Source: JAVJRN01 sp040218415 (GTDB lineage: Bacteria > Bacteroidota > Bacteroidia > Cytophagales > Cyclobacteriaceae). Taken from it: 64,000 bases of DNA. The position numbers and the translations under genes were made by a program. Within the stretch, counting starts at the first letter, position 1. Every line of letters starts with the position of its first letter. The DNA lies in the NCBI GenBank assembly GCA_040218415.1, contig JAVJRN010000060.1, positions 124,001 to 188,000 of the forward strand, written 5' to 3'. The notes beneath the pieces are model-generated. The model was not told where the DNA came from, searched no databases, and worked only from the letters and a program-made list of their open reading frames with translations. Positions 18,401 to 25,474 of this stretch are shown here, piece by piece.

Positions 18401-20958
18401 ATATTGTCCTCTCCATCCCATCTACAGAAGGGAATCGCATACTTGTCAGCTTAGAAAGTGGCAGTAAAATACTTCAAACCTTTTGGGTAAAAGCAGAAAA
18501 AGACAACACCGCTGTTTCATTCAAAGCAAGTCCGGAAATGGCGCCTAATATTTATGCGCACCTGACCATGATCCAGCCTCATTCACAGACAGAAAATGAT
18601 CTGCCAATACGACTTTACGGAGTGAAATCAATCAAAATTGTGGATCCATCTACCGAGCTAAAGCCAGTCATTAAACTGCCAAAAGAGTTGAGGCCAGAGC
18701 AGGTGTTTACGGTGGCTGTTTCTGAGCAAAATGGAAAAGCCATGTCCTATACCATCGCTATCGTTGATGAAGGGTTGCTGGATATTACCAATTATAAAAC
18801 ACCACAACCATGGTCGAGCTTTTTTGCAAGAGAAGCGCTCGGTATCAAAACCTGGGATGGTTACGATGAGGTGATTGGTGCATATTCTGGCAAAATAGAT
18901 TATCTATTATCCATTGGTGGAGACGATGAGCTTATGCCAAAAGAGAACAAAGAGGCGAATCGCTTTAAGCCAGTGGTGAAATATCTCGGTCCATTTTCAC
19001 TGGGAAAAGGCGCTACAGCAAAGCACAGTATCACCATGCCTCAGTACATCGGCTCTATAAAAACCATGATTGTAGCGGCTGCCGAGGGAGCTTACGGCCA
19101 TACCGATGCAGTCACGCCGGTGAAGCAACCATTGATGGTATTGGCTACACTGCCCAGAGTGGCAGGTCCCTCAGAGCAAATGAAACTTCCAGTCAATATT
19201 TTCGCTTTGGCAGAAGGGCTCGGAAAAGTGAACATTACCGTGGAAACAGAAGGTGCCCTTCAACTCACAGGGAAGACTACACAGACCATTTCCTTCTCAA
19301 AATCTGGAGACCAGGTGATTTACTTCGACATTAAAGCAAAAGAAACACTGGGCGTAGGCAAAGTAAAAGTCATTGCTAGAGCGGGCACGCTGGAGGCCAA
19401 CTATGATATTGAAATGAATGTTGTTCCTAGAAACCCAATGAGCACTTCCATTGCCGATCAACTGATCAATGCCAACGATGATTGGGAACTAGAATACGAG
19501 CCACTTGGTATACTTGGAAAAAATGATGGAATCATTGAAGTCAGCAGCATGCCTCCATTGAATATCGAACAAAGACTGGGATTTCTCATCAGCTATCCAC
19601 ATGGGTGCATCGAGCAAACCACCTCCTCGGTATTTCCGCAAGTTTTTCTGAAAAATCTGTTAACCCTTTCGAGCGAAAAGGAAGCCAAAATCCAAAAAAA
19701 TATTACTGCCGCAATTAACCGACTTAAACTTTTTCAACTACCCTCAGGTGGTTTTTCCTATTGGCCAGGAAACAATTATCCCAATAACTGGGGCAGCAAC
19801 TATGCGGGGCATTTTTTGGTAGAAGCCAAAAAGGCAGGTTATGCTATTCCAGAAACCATGATTAACAACTGGATAAGTTTCCAAACTACAAAAGCCGACG
19901 CATGGGGAACTTTGAGCAGCGACGACAACAATGACCTGATTCAAGCCTATCGGTTGTACACTTTGGCGGCTGCCGGAGTGCCTGCACTGGGAGCGATGAA
20001 CAGAATGAAGGAAAATAAAAGCATCAAAGTGGCGGCAAAATGGCGGCTAGCACTGGCTTACGCGCTCGCTGGATATGTGCCTCAAGCCAATAGCATAACC
20101 GAAGATTTACCTTCAGAGGTGGAAACCACAATCACAGATCAGCACCAGACCTTTGGGTCAAATACGCGAGATCAAGCCATGATCATGGAAACCATGCTGG
20201 CGCTCGATAGGAAAAAAGATGCCTTTGAAATACTGATGGATATTGCTGAAAAAATGGGCGACCAAAACCGATGGATGTCGACACAAACCACGGCATATTC
20301 CTTTATTGCTATCTCGAAATACGTCGCAACCTTCGACTTAGAAAGTGAGACTAAAGCAAGCATCACCATCAATGGAAACACAGAAAACCTGTCGAGTGGC
20401 GATTTTGTGTACCAAAAATTCTTGAAAAATGGAGATGATAAAGCAAAGATTAGGCTTGTTAATGAAGGAGAAGCACCAATTTTCGCAAGAATGATCAGAA
20501 TGGGAATTCCGATGGAAGGTATGGAGCAAGCCAGCCAAGATAACATTAACTTTTCTGTGGTGTATAGGGATATGAACAATCAGGCTTTAACTATTGACCA
20601 GCTCAAACAAGGCACCAACTTTAAAGCAGAAGTCACCGTGACGAATCCCGGAATGAAAGGAGATTATAAGGAATTGGCATTAACACAAATATTTCCATCA
20701 GGTTGGGAGATATTAAACACCAGACTCGATGGATCAGAAGAGGCCAACGCCACAACTGACTATTTGGATATTCGTGACGACCGTACCATGCATTACTTTG
20801 ATTTGAAAGCGGGTACAAAAGCTACTTTTACCGTCTTGCTCAATGCGGCTTATCAGGGTAAATATTACCTTCCTGCTGTGAAAGCAGAAGCCATGTACGA
20901 CCGAAGCATTTTTGCCAATACCGCTGGAAAATGGGTTCAAGTAATACCAGAAGATTAA
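15409..20958 (+). CDS. Bacterial alpha-2-macroglobulin lipoprotein (YfhM-like)
   Basis: 1849 aa. Signal peptide with lipobox LFLGC, Cys17. MG-type domains fill the N-terminal two thirds, including GERGVWRPADTVHLGF near residue 625. The A2M domain near ~1120 contains AIVDEGLLDITNYKTPQPW. The thioester motif is intact: Cys1400-Ile-Glu-Gln1403 (HGCIEQ), followed by an alpha-helical thioester domain. Known role: a periplasmic protease trap that covalently captures attacking proteases. Its last 28 bp overlap the start of the PBP1C gene, the classic yfhM-pbpC pairing, which suggests defence of the envelope during peptidoglycan repair. Residues ~470-500 are an acidic, Tyr-rich stretch not usual for the family. 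Confidence 0.93.
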   Translation: MKQLIALLSLGLLFLGCQKENDKATNNSEDIFSSPKALFVDHVTSFTDGVIPSTSDIRLKLTNPVSDSLMGVELDDVFKFNPAISGTTTWLNNRTIVFQPQKKLPNGQKYEATVDLSQLISDIGQDKKAFQFVFQTLVQNYEVKVFGLKPYNTSDLTKLQAKGELQTADNVTFDNIKDLIKAKQKETLLDINWEDNGSDNRYTFTIENIMKTDKPGKVILTTNGAKIGVERDDYLEIEVPSLDNYKVVSSKIIEGKDKHISVLFSDPLDARQNFKGLVTLTGMSTQPRLIVSLNELKIYPTDEVASEMTLVIDESVKNSAGLALKEDYIATLQFQQVKPEVRLTSKDNRAILPSTKGLILPFDAIGLKAVDVTVVRIFEDNVLQYLQVNRLGGETQLQRVARAVTRTSVPLNTVGVTSLNDWNRFSLNLEDILKTEPGAIYQISIGFQKKYSTYFCTENNEIATLDVDSWDSSQPEESSYWDSYEGYYNSNYNWEERDNPCSDSYYGRRRNVTKVLLASDLGIIAKGGDKKPFSVFVTNLLNTEPVANATIDVFDYQQQLLASVSTNAEGKANLNLTGKPFVLVAKNGKDVGYLKLDDGSSLSLSNFNISGTEVQHGLKGFIYGERGVWRPADTVHLGFILEKSDNLLPEKHPVIMELFNPAGQLVFRQISSEPVGNIYRYDFVTDNEAPTGNWLAKAKVGGATFSKTIKIETIKPNRLKVDLKFNKDVFGANDKKVNADLDVRWLSGAAASNLKAEYEVKLTPVKTTFDNFPNFVFDDESKSFYSNRTLAYEGRVDASGHANITLDLGSTSNAPGALQANLYGKVFEEGGNFSISTTSIPYYPYASFVGLKAPEGDKRGILLTDEDHTIQLAAVDTEGNPLTKKGVQVSLYKLDWRWWWDTSYDNISNYVGGYYNAPISSEKVTIVDGKGSWKLRVNHPEWGRYYVKVEDPTSGHSAGQVVYIDWPGWAGKGKKGALDGASMLDFALEKEEYKVGENIVLSIPSTEGNRILVSLESGSKILQTFWVKAEKDNTAVSFKASPEMAPNIYAHLTMIQPHSQTENDLPIRLYGVKSIKIVDPSTELKPVIKLPKELRPEQVFTVAVSEQNGKAMSYTIAIVDEGLLDITNYKTPQPWSSFFAREALGIKTWDGYDEVIGAYSGKIDYLLSIGGDDELMPKENKEANRFKPVVKYLGPFSLGKGATAKHSITMPQYIGSIKTMIVAAAEGAYGHTDAVTPVKQPLMVLATLPRVAGPSEQMKLPVNIFALAEGLGKVNITVETEGALQLTGKTTQTISFSKSGDQVIYFDIKAKETLGVGKVKVIARAGTLEANYDIEMNVVPRNPMSTSIADQLINANDDWELEYEPLGILGKNDGIIEVSSMPPLNIEQRLGFLISYPHGCIEQTTSSVFPQVFLKNLLTLSSEKEAKIQKNITAAINRLKLFQLPSGGFSYWPGNNYPNNWGSNYAGHFLVEAKKAGYAIPETMINNWISFQTTKADAWGTLSSDDNNDLIQAYRLYTLAAAGVPALGAMNRMKENKSIKVAAKWRLALAYALAGYVPQANSITEDLPSEVETTITDQHQTFGSNTRDQAMIMETMLALDRKKDAFEILMDIAEKMGDQNRWMSTQTTAYSFIAISKYVATFDLESETKASITINGNTENLSSGDFVYQKFLKNGDDKAKIRLVNEGEAPIFARMIRMGIPMEGMEQASQDNINFSVVYRDMNNQALTIDQLKQGTNFKAEVTVTNPGMKGDYKELALTQIFPSGWEILNTRLDGSEEANATTDYLDIRDDRTMHYFDLKAGTKATFTVLLNAAYQGKYYLPAVKAEAMYDRSIFANTAGKWVQVIPED

Positions 20959-23309
20959 TAACCCTTTTTAAAAAGACCGCTGTTAGGGTCGTGCTGATCT
21001 CTGGCACGGCGCTTATTCTGGCGATTATATTCACAAAAATTCCAGAGCCTCTTTTCCCTGAGCGCTACGCTACTACACTATGGTCGAGGGATGGTCAGCT
21101 TTTGAGTGCGGCAATCGCCAGCGATGAGCAGTGGCGTTTTGCTCCGTCTGACTCTATACCGAGGAAATTCAAAATAGCAATTACGCTCTTTGAAGATGAG
21201 TATTTTGACTATCACCTAGGGGTGAATCCCGTATCGATACTACGGGCAATCAGGCAAAACCATCGTGCAGGAAAGACGGTTAGCGGAGGCAGCACTTTGA
21301 CGATGCAAACCATCAGAATGGCCTTTGGAAATCAACCAAGAACCTACTGGCAAAAATTGAAGGAAATCATGGCGGCTTTCAAGTTGGAGTTGATGTATTC
21401 CAAAGAAGAAATACTCCAAGCCTACGCTGATCATGCACCTTTCGGAGGCAATTTTGTCGGACTTTCTGCAGCTTCTTATCGCTATTTTGGAAGAGCGCCA
21501 CAGCTGCTTTCATGGGCAGAAATAGCCACATTGGCGGTATTGCCCAACAATCCTGCCTCCATTTTTCCCGGAAACAACAGTCTCTCTTTACGAGATAAGC
21601 GGGATTTCCTTTTGGAAAAAATACATTCAAGAGGATATATCGATGATGATGAATTACTCCTGTCAAAAGCGGAAAGATTACCTCAAAAGGCAAAAAGACT
21701 TCCTCAAACCGCCTATCACTTGTTGTACCGTAGTATGGAAGAAGGTCATGCCGGAACGAATATTAAAACTACGCTGGATCTCAGGCTACAGCAGCGTGCC
21801 ACCCAGACCATAAATAAGCACAGTAAAAGACTAAGTGCAAACGAAATACAGAACGCCGCGGCGATTATTGTAGATATTTCATCGGGCAATGCATTGGCGT
21901 ATGTTGGGAACAGTGACATGGCTGGGGAACATGGCCAGCATGTGGATGTGATCAGGGCACTAAGAAGCCCCGGGAGCTTGCTCAAACCTATACTTTACGC
22001 CGCAGCAATCGATGCAGCGCTGATCCTTCCGGAGCAACTGCTCCCGGACATTCCACTTTTTTATCAGGGATTTGCACCCAAAAATTTTAATAAAACATTT
22101 CAGGGAGCCGTTCCCGCCAATGAGGCACTGACGAGCAGTTTAAATGTTCCTTTCGTGCATTTACTCATGGAATATGGCCATGAAAAGTTTCTGGAAAAAC
22201 TCAAGCAAATAGGTTTCCACTCCTTTGACAATTCTGCGGGTTATTACGGGTTGTCTATGATCTTGGGCGGGGCGGAAACCTCTCTTTGGGAGATTACTTC
22301 CGTTTATGCGAGTCTGGCAAGAGTCATGAAAAATCATGCAGAAAGACCTTTTAACGCAGGCTATAGCTCGGATGACTTTCGGTCAAATAATTCCTTCTTT
22401 TCGAGAAAAGAAAAAGAAAAAAACAGCTCTTCCAATGATGGGCCAATACGAGTGGAAGCGCTCAACTTTGCTTTTAAAACCATGAAGAAACTCCAAAGAC
22501 CAGAAGAAGAATCCGGCTGGGAGTATTTTGGAAAGAATCAAAATATCTCTTGGAAAACGGGTACGAGCTACGGTTTTAGAGATGGTTGGGCTATTGGGTT
22601 AAACGGCCAGTACTTGGTGGGCGTTTGGGTTGGCAATGCTGACGGAGAAGGACGTCCGGGACTCACAGGCATCAAAACTGCTGCCCCAATCATGTTTGAC
22701 CTCTTTGACCTTCTGCCTCAAAGCGAGGCACTCGACGGTATATACGGTGCTCCCGAAAAAGTATGCAAGCAAAGTGGTATGCTCAAGGGGAAATATTGCA
22801 CGGAATTTAAAGAAACTGATTTACCTCAATTTTTATTAAATACAGCTTCCTGTACGTATCATGAGCCACTGAACTTGAATGCGTCAGGTACGCATCAGGT
22901 CAACAGTAGCTGCTACCATGTGGCAGACATTCGCAAGAAAAATTGGTTTTCTTTACCAGCAGTTCAGGCGTGGTACTATCGTCAGCATCATCCAAACTTT
23001 CAACCTCCTCCACCTTTTCTTCCAAGTTGCGGAGGAGACGAAAATAAAAACTTTTTCCAGCTGATCTACCCACGAAAATTTAGTAAAGTGATTATTCCCA
23101 AAGAGCAAGATGGCTTGCGAGGGGAAGTCATCTTTGAAGCGGCGCATCATCATCCAATGGCGCAAGTGTTTTGGCACTTGGATAACCAATATCTAGGCGC
23201 TACCCAAGGCAGTCACAAAATGGGCATCCAAACATCCAAAGGCAGACATCAAATCACGCTTGTTGATGAAGCTGGAAGGGAAGTTAGGGAAGATTTCGTG
23301 GTTGAATGA
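20931..23309 (+). CDS. pbpC: Penicillin-binding protein 1C, bifunctional transglycosylase/transpeptidase
   Basis: 792 aa. One N-terminal membrane anchor (~16-36). The GT51 glycosyltransferase has catalytic Glu88 in FEDEYFDYHLG and SGGSTLTMQ (118-126). The transpeptidase has Ser349-x-x-Lys352 (SPGSLLK), SLN (in TSSLNVPF) and Lys542-Thr-Gly (WKTGTSYG). A C-terminal BiPBP_C domain follows from ~690. It polymerises and cross-links peptidoglycan in the periplasm. The chosen ATG overlaps the macroglobulin gene by 28 bp out of frame, giving translational coupling; the N-terminus GSSNTRRLITLFKK is a sensible cytoplasmic lead. No terminator is visible before the convergent Fic gene. Confidence 0.95.
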   Translation: MGSSNTRRLITLFKKTAVRVVLISGTALILAIIFTKIPEPLFPERYATTLWSRDGQLLSAAIASDEQWRFAPSDSIPRKFKIAITLFEDEYFDYHLGVNPVSILRAIRQNHRAGKTVSGGSTLTMQTIRMAFGNQPRTYWQKLKEIMAAFKLELMYSKEEILQAYADHAPFGGNFVGLSAASYRYFGRAPQLLSWAEIATLAVLPNNPASIFPGNNSLSLRDKRDFLLEKIHSRGYIDDDELLLSKAERLPQKAKRLPQTAYHLLYRSMEEGHAGTNIKTTLDLRLQQRATQTINKHSKRLSANEIQNAAAIIVDISSGNALAYVGNSDMAGEHGQHVDVIRALRSPGSLLKPILYAAAIDAALILPEQLLPDIPLFYQGFAPKNFNKTFQGAVPANEALTSSLNVPFVHLLMEYGHEKFLEKLKQIGFHSFDNSAGYYGLSMILGGAETSLWEITSVYASLARVMKNHAERPFNAGYSSDDFRSNNSFFSRKEKEKNSSSNDGPIRVEALNFAFKTMKKLQRPEEESGWEYFGKNQNISWKTGTSYGFRDGWAIGLNGQYLVGVWVGNADGEGRPGLTGIKTAAPIMFDLFDLLPQSEALDGIYGAPEKVCKQSGMLKGKYCTEFKETDLPQFLLNTASCTYHEPLNLNASGTHQVNSSCYHVADIRKKNWFSLPAVQAWYYRQHHPNFQPPPPFLPSCGGDENKNFFQLIYPRKFSKVIIPKEQDGLRGEVIFEAAHHHPMAQVFWHLDNQYLGATQGSHKMGIQTSKGRHQITLVDEAGREVREDFVVE

Positions 23310-23406
23310 TCATTCAAAGAGACCCCTTTTTACCTTGCTTCTAGGGTAGAAATGTGGTGGCTATCATTAACGGACTTATCATCCTGCCACCCCGACTTTT
23401 TAAGTA

Positions 23407-23527
23407 TTAACTTCTAGCAAACTCTATTAATAGATTGAGTTCTTCTTATATATGCGATTTTGACTGATCTCAAGTATTGCTAGCTCCCTCGATTGTTGTC
23501 AGAGAGGTTGCTAGCTCCCCAAGAAAA
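23407..23527 (-). pseudogene. Frame-broken C-terminal remnant of the Fic gene
   Basis: Read in shifted frames, the DNA at and after the 3' end of the Fic gene encodes the missing family C-terminus. VFSWGASNLSDNNRGS comes from 23483-23530 and ends at TAG (23480-23482); QYLRSVKIA lies at 23453-23479; EELNLLIEFARS lies at 23410-23445 in a third frame, with TAA at 23407-23409. FSWG..NL and the ending LL.FARS are, from memory, typical of mobile mystery protein B. At least two frameshifts and one stop are needed. Confidence 0.6.
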
Positions 23528-24003
23528 GACTTCCCTTCCATATATTTTTCAATGATGACATCTGCCACCAACCTGCTGTGTCGGCCATTGCCATTGGAAA
23601 AGCAATGAATGCTGACAATGCCGTGTTTGAAAATAGTGGCAAGCTCGTCTGGCTCAAAAGTCTGATTACTGTGCCAAAGCATGACATCATCTAAGAGCAT
23701 GCGGAGATCTACTGGTACTTGCCAATAATCAGAGCCAAGGTTCTTTTGCGTCGTTCGGAACATGCCAGCCCATTTCCAAACTTGACCAAACATGCATTTG
23801 TGAAGGTCTAGGATGTATTTCTCTGGGAAAACCCTTTCAGTCTTAAATGAGCGACTCATCAGCCATTGAATCGCCTCCTCAATGTTTTGTTGTTCGAATT
23901 CATCTAACTCCTTTTTCGTGCTGATGGATGGAATAAGCAATCCCTCCTGTTCTTCTTCGTCCAGAAGGGTTTGTCCTTTGATATACTCCAGGTTTAATCC
24001 CAT
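23470..24003 (-). CDS. Mobile mystery protein B, Fic-domain protein with altered C-terminus
   Basis: 177 aa. The N-terminus (GQTLLDEEEQEGLLIPSIST, ELDEFEQQNIEEA) is the conserved lead of the TIGR02613 mobile mystery protein B family. The Fic core is complete: HCFSNGNGRHSR with His133, the Phe, the Asn-Gly-Asn-Gly loop and Arg residues, which in Fic enzymes transfer AMP or a similar group from a nucleotide to a target protein. The last ~20 residues are out of frame relative to the family, so the protein is shortened but may be active. It overlaps the end of the HTH gene by 10 nt, one operon. The pair resembles a toxin-antitoxin arrangement; the target is unknown. Confidence 0.85.
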   Translation of the reverse strand: MGLNLEYIKGQTLLDEEEQEGLLIPSISTKKELDEFEQQNIEEAIQWLMSRSFKTERVFPEKYILDLHKCMFGQVWKWAGMFRTTQKNLGSDYWQVPVDLRMLLDDVMLWHSNQTFEPDELATIFKHGIVSIHCFSNGNGRHSRLVADVIIEKYMEGKSFLGELATSLTTIEGASNT

Positions 24004-24446
24004 AGCATTTTCGGCATTTCGCGTTTAAGCTCATCTGTCCTTTGCGCTACGGCATTCTTTATGCGCTCTTCTGAGTTTTCCTGGTCTTCCAACTTCATGG
24101 TGGCAGAGGTTCTAGCAACGATTTTGGTCGCCAGCTCTTTGGCTTTGCGCTCGATGAAACTATCTAAGGAACCATCTTTTGGAACAAATCCATAAACCAG
24201 TTTCATGTCCAGTGCATTGGCGGCTTCTTGTAGGTTCTTTATAGAAAGCGCCCTTTCATTTTCACGGGTTTCCATCTGAGTCACGCCCTGCTTGGTCATA
24301 CCTAGTCGTTTCCCCAGCTGCTCTAAAGACATCCCGAGTGCTGTACGTGTGGATTTAATCCAACTCATTTGCGAAATGGTAGAAGCTGGGTTGAAAGCTT
24401 GGATCTTATGATCCAATTGATCTAAAAGTAGTCTTTGCTTGTTCAT
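23994..24446 (-). CDS. Mobile mystery protein A, HTH regulator of the Fic pair
   Basis: 150 aa. An XRE-type helix-turn-helix covers ~26-80: TRTALGMSLEQLGKRLGM, TKQGVTQMETREN, then LQEAANALDMKLVYGFVP, matching TIGR02612. The C-terminal part is charged and helical. In such pairs the DNA-binding protein represses the operon and may neutralise the Fic partner; that is family-based inference. The ATG lies only 2 nt from the first of three palindromic operators, so the operator covers the ribosome-binding region. I could not find an obvious (S/T)xxxE(G/N) Fic-inhibitory motif in this protein. Confidence 0.85.
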   Translation of the reverse strand: MNKQRLLLDQLDHKIQAFNPASTISQMSWIKSTRTALGMSLEQLGKRLGMTKQGVTQMETRENERALSIKNLQEAANALDMKLVYGFVPKDGSLDSFIERKAKELATKIVARTSATMKLEDQENSEERIKNAVAQRTDELKREMPKMLWD

Positions 24447-24448
24447 GA

Positions 24449-24466
24449 GTAAATGAATACGTTTAC
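24449..24466. promoter_or_regulatory. Operator 1 of the Fic operon
   Basis: GTAAATGAATACGTTTAC: dyad GTAAA-N8-TTTAC, 2 nt upstream of the HTH gene start. Centre 24457.5. Confidence 0.8.
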
Positions 24467-24481
24467 TAATTATCCACTAAA

Positions 24482-24499
24482 GTAAACATATATATTTAC
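24482..24499. promoter_or_regulatory. Operator 2 of the Fic operon
   Basis: GTAAACATATATATTTAC: dyad GTAAA-N8-TTTAC. Centre 24490.5, exactly 33 bp from operator 1. On the minus strand TATGTTTA inside it is a near match to the -7 box, so binding here would block transcription. Confidence 0.8.
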
Positions 24500-24514
24500 T
24501 AATAGAATCTATAA

Positions 24515-24532
24515 GTAAATGAATTTGTTTAC
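24515..24532. promoter_or_regulatory. Operator 3 of the Fic operon
   Basis: GTAAATGAATTTGTTTAC: dyad GTAAA-N8-TTTAC. Centre 24523.5, again exactly 33 bp from its neighbour. It lies 40 bp past the end of the SGNH gene. Confidence 0.8.
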
Positions 24533-24571
24533 CTATCTCCTGCTTACGTGATCATAAGGACACGACCCGTC

Positions 24572-25474
24572 CTAAAAGTCAAAAACACCGTCCTTCCGGA
24601 GTGTGCTTATCAACAGTTCATCAAAAACCTCTACTCCACGATTATTCAAATGACTGCTATCGAAAAAATATTCTGAGGTAAGAAATGACAACTTGTTATT
24701 GAAGTTCAAGTAGTATCCTCTTTTTGAGAAAAATTCATCAATCGCCTCTCTATCAGCATGCGTTTTATATCGTTGGGAAATCACAGGTACTTGGACAAGT
24801 ATTAATTTGATGCCTCGCTTGGCCGTCATTTCCACAATTTTGTCAAGGCTTTCTACATTCTTTTCTCGGACATTAGTGTATGTTGAGTTTGCCACAAATT
24901 TCTTATTGTCTTGATAAGACTGATTGACTCGCTCTACAAAACCAAAAGGGACATATTTATCTCTTGAACTTGAACGAAAGGTGGGCGATATCCCCAAAAT
25001 CTGTCGAGCGATAGCAGCCATCAACGCCAGATGGGTTTGAGGGTTTTTAGTGGTCAAAGCTGACCAGCACAGTTCCTTGTCTAAAGGAACGTTGGCTAAA
25101 AGATCCAATGTCGACTCTATTCCATCAGCTTCAAGCGATCGGGCTGCCACCTCAAGGATGATAGTTTTGGGTTTCACTTCATCTACATATTTGTTCAGTA
25201 ATAAATAACTCTGTTCTAGAGACTGTGCACTAGATCCTAGGTTAAAGCCTTCAATACCATGCTCTGCGAATATCCGTGTATCAAAACCACGATAGCAGCG
25301 GGATGAGCCCACAAACAGCACATCAGGATGCGCTATCTGTTTCAACTCCTCAATTCTATTGGCCAAGAAACCATGGGTAAACCCAATGTTTATCCATATG
25401 GCTGACCCAAAAATGAATAGGAATGTGAAGGCAAAGAGTCCAAATTTTAAGATTTTGAGGAGATATAAACGCAT
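24572..25474 (-). CDS. SGNH-hydrolase-like membrane-anchored protein, MBOAT partner
   Basis: 300 aa. One N-terminal membrane helix (~10-32), then an extracytoplasmic domain. VLFVGSSRCYRGFD (GSSR at 56-59) is like SGNH block I and FFDSSHLNNRG (Asp272, His275) is like the C-terminal catalytic Asp-x-x-His. This is the pattern of DltD/AlgJ/AlgX-like partners that complete acyl transfer started by an MBOAT protein. The MBOAT gene ends exactly where this one starts (25475/25474). Inference: it transfers acetyl or another acyl group onto an envelope or exopolysaccharide molecule. The acceptor is unknown and no polysaccharide genes are adjacent. Confidence 0.75.
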   Translation of the reverse strand: MRLYLLKILKFGLFAFTFLFIFGSAIWINIGFTHGFLANRIEELKQIAHPDVLFVGSSRCYRGFDTRIFAEHGIEGFNLGSSAQSLEQSYLLLNKYVDEVKPKTIILEVAARSLEADGIESTLDLLANVPLDKELCWSALTTKNPQTHLALMAAIARQILGISPTFRSSSRDKYVPFGFVERVNQSYQDNKKFVANSTYTNVREKNVESLDKIVEMTAKRGIKLILVQVPVISQRYKTHADREAIDEFFSKRGYYLNFNNKLSFLTSEYFFDSSHLNNRGVEVFDELLISTLRKDGVFDF

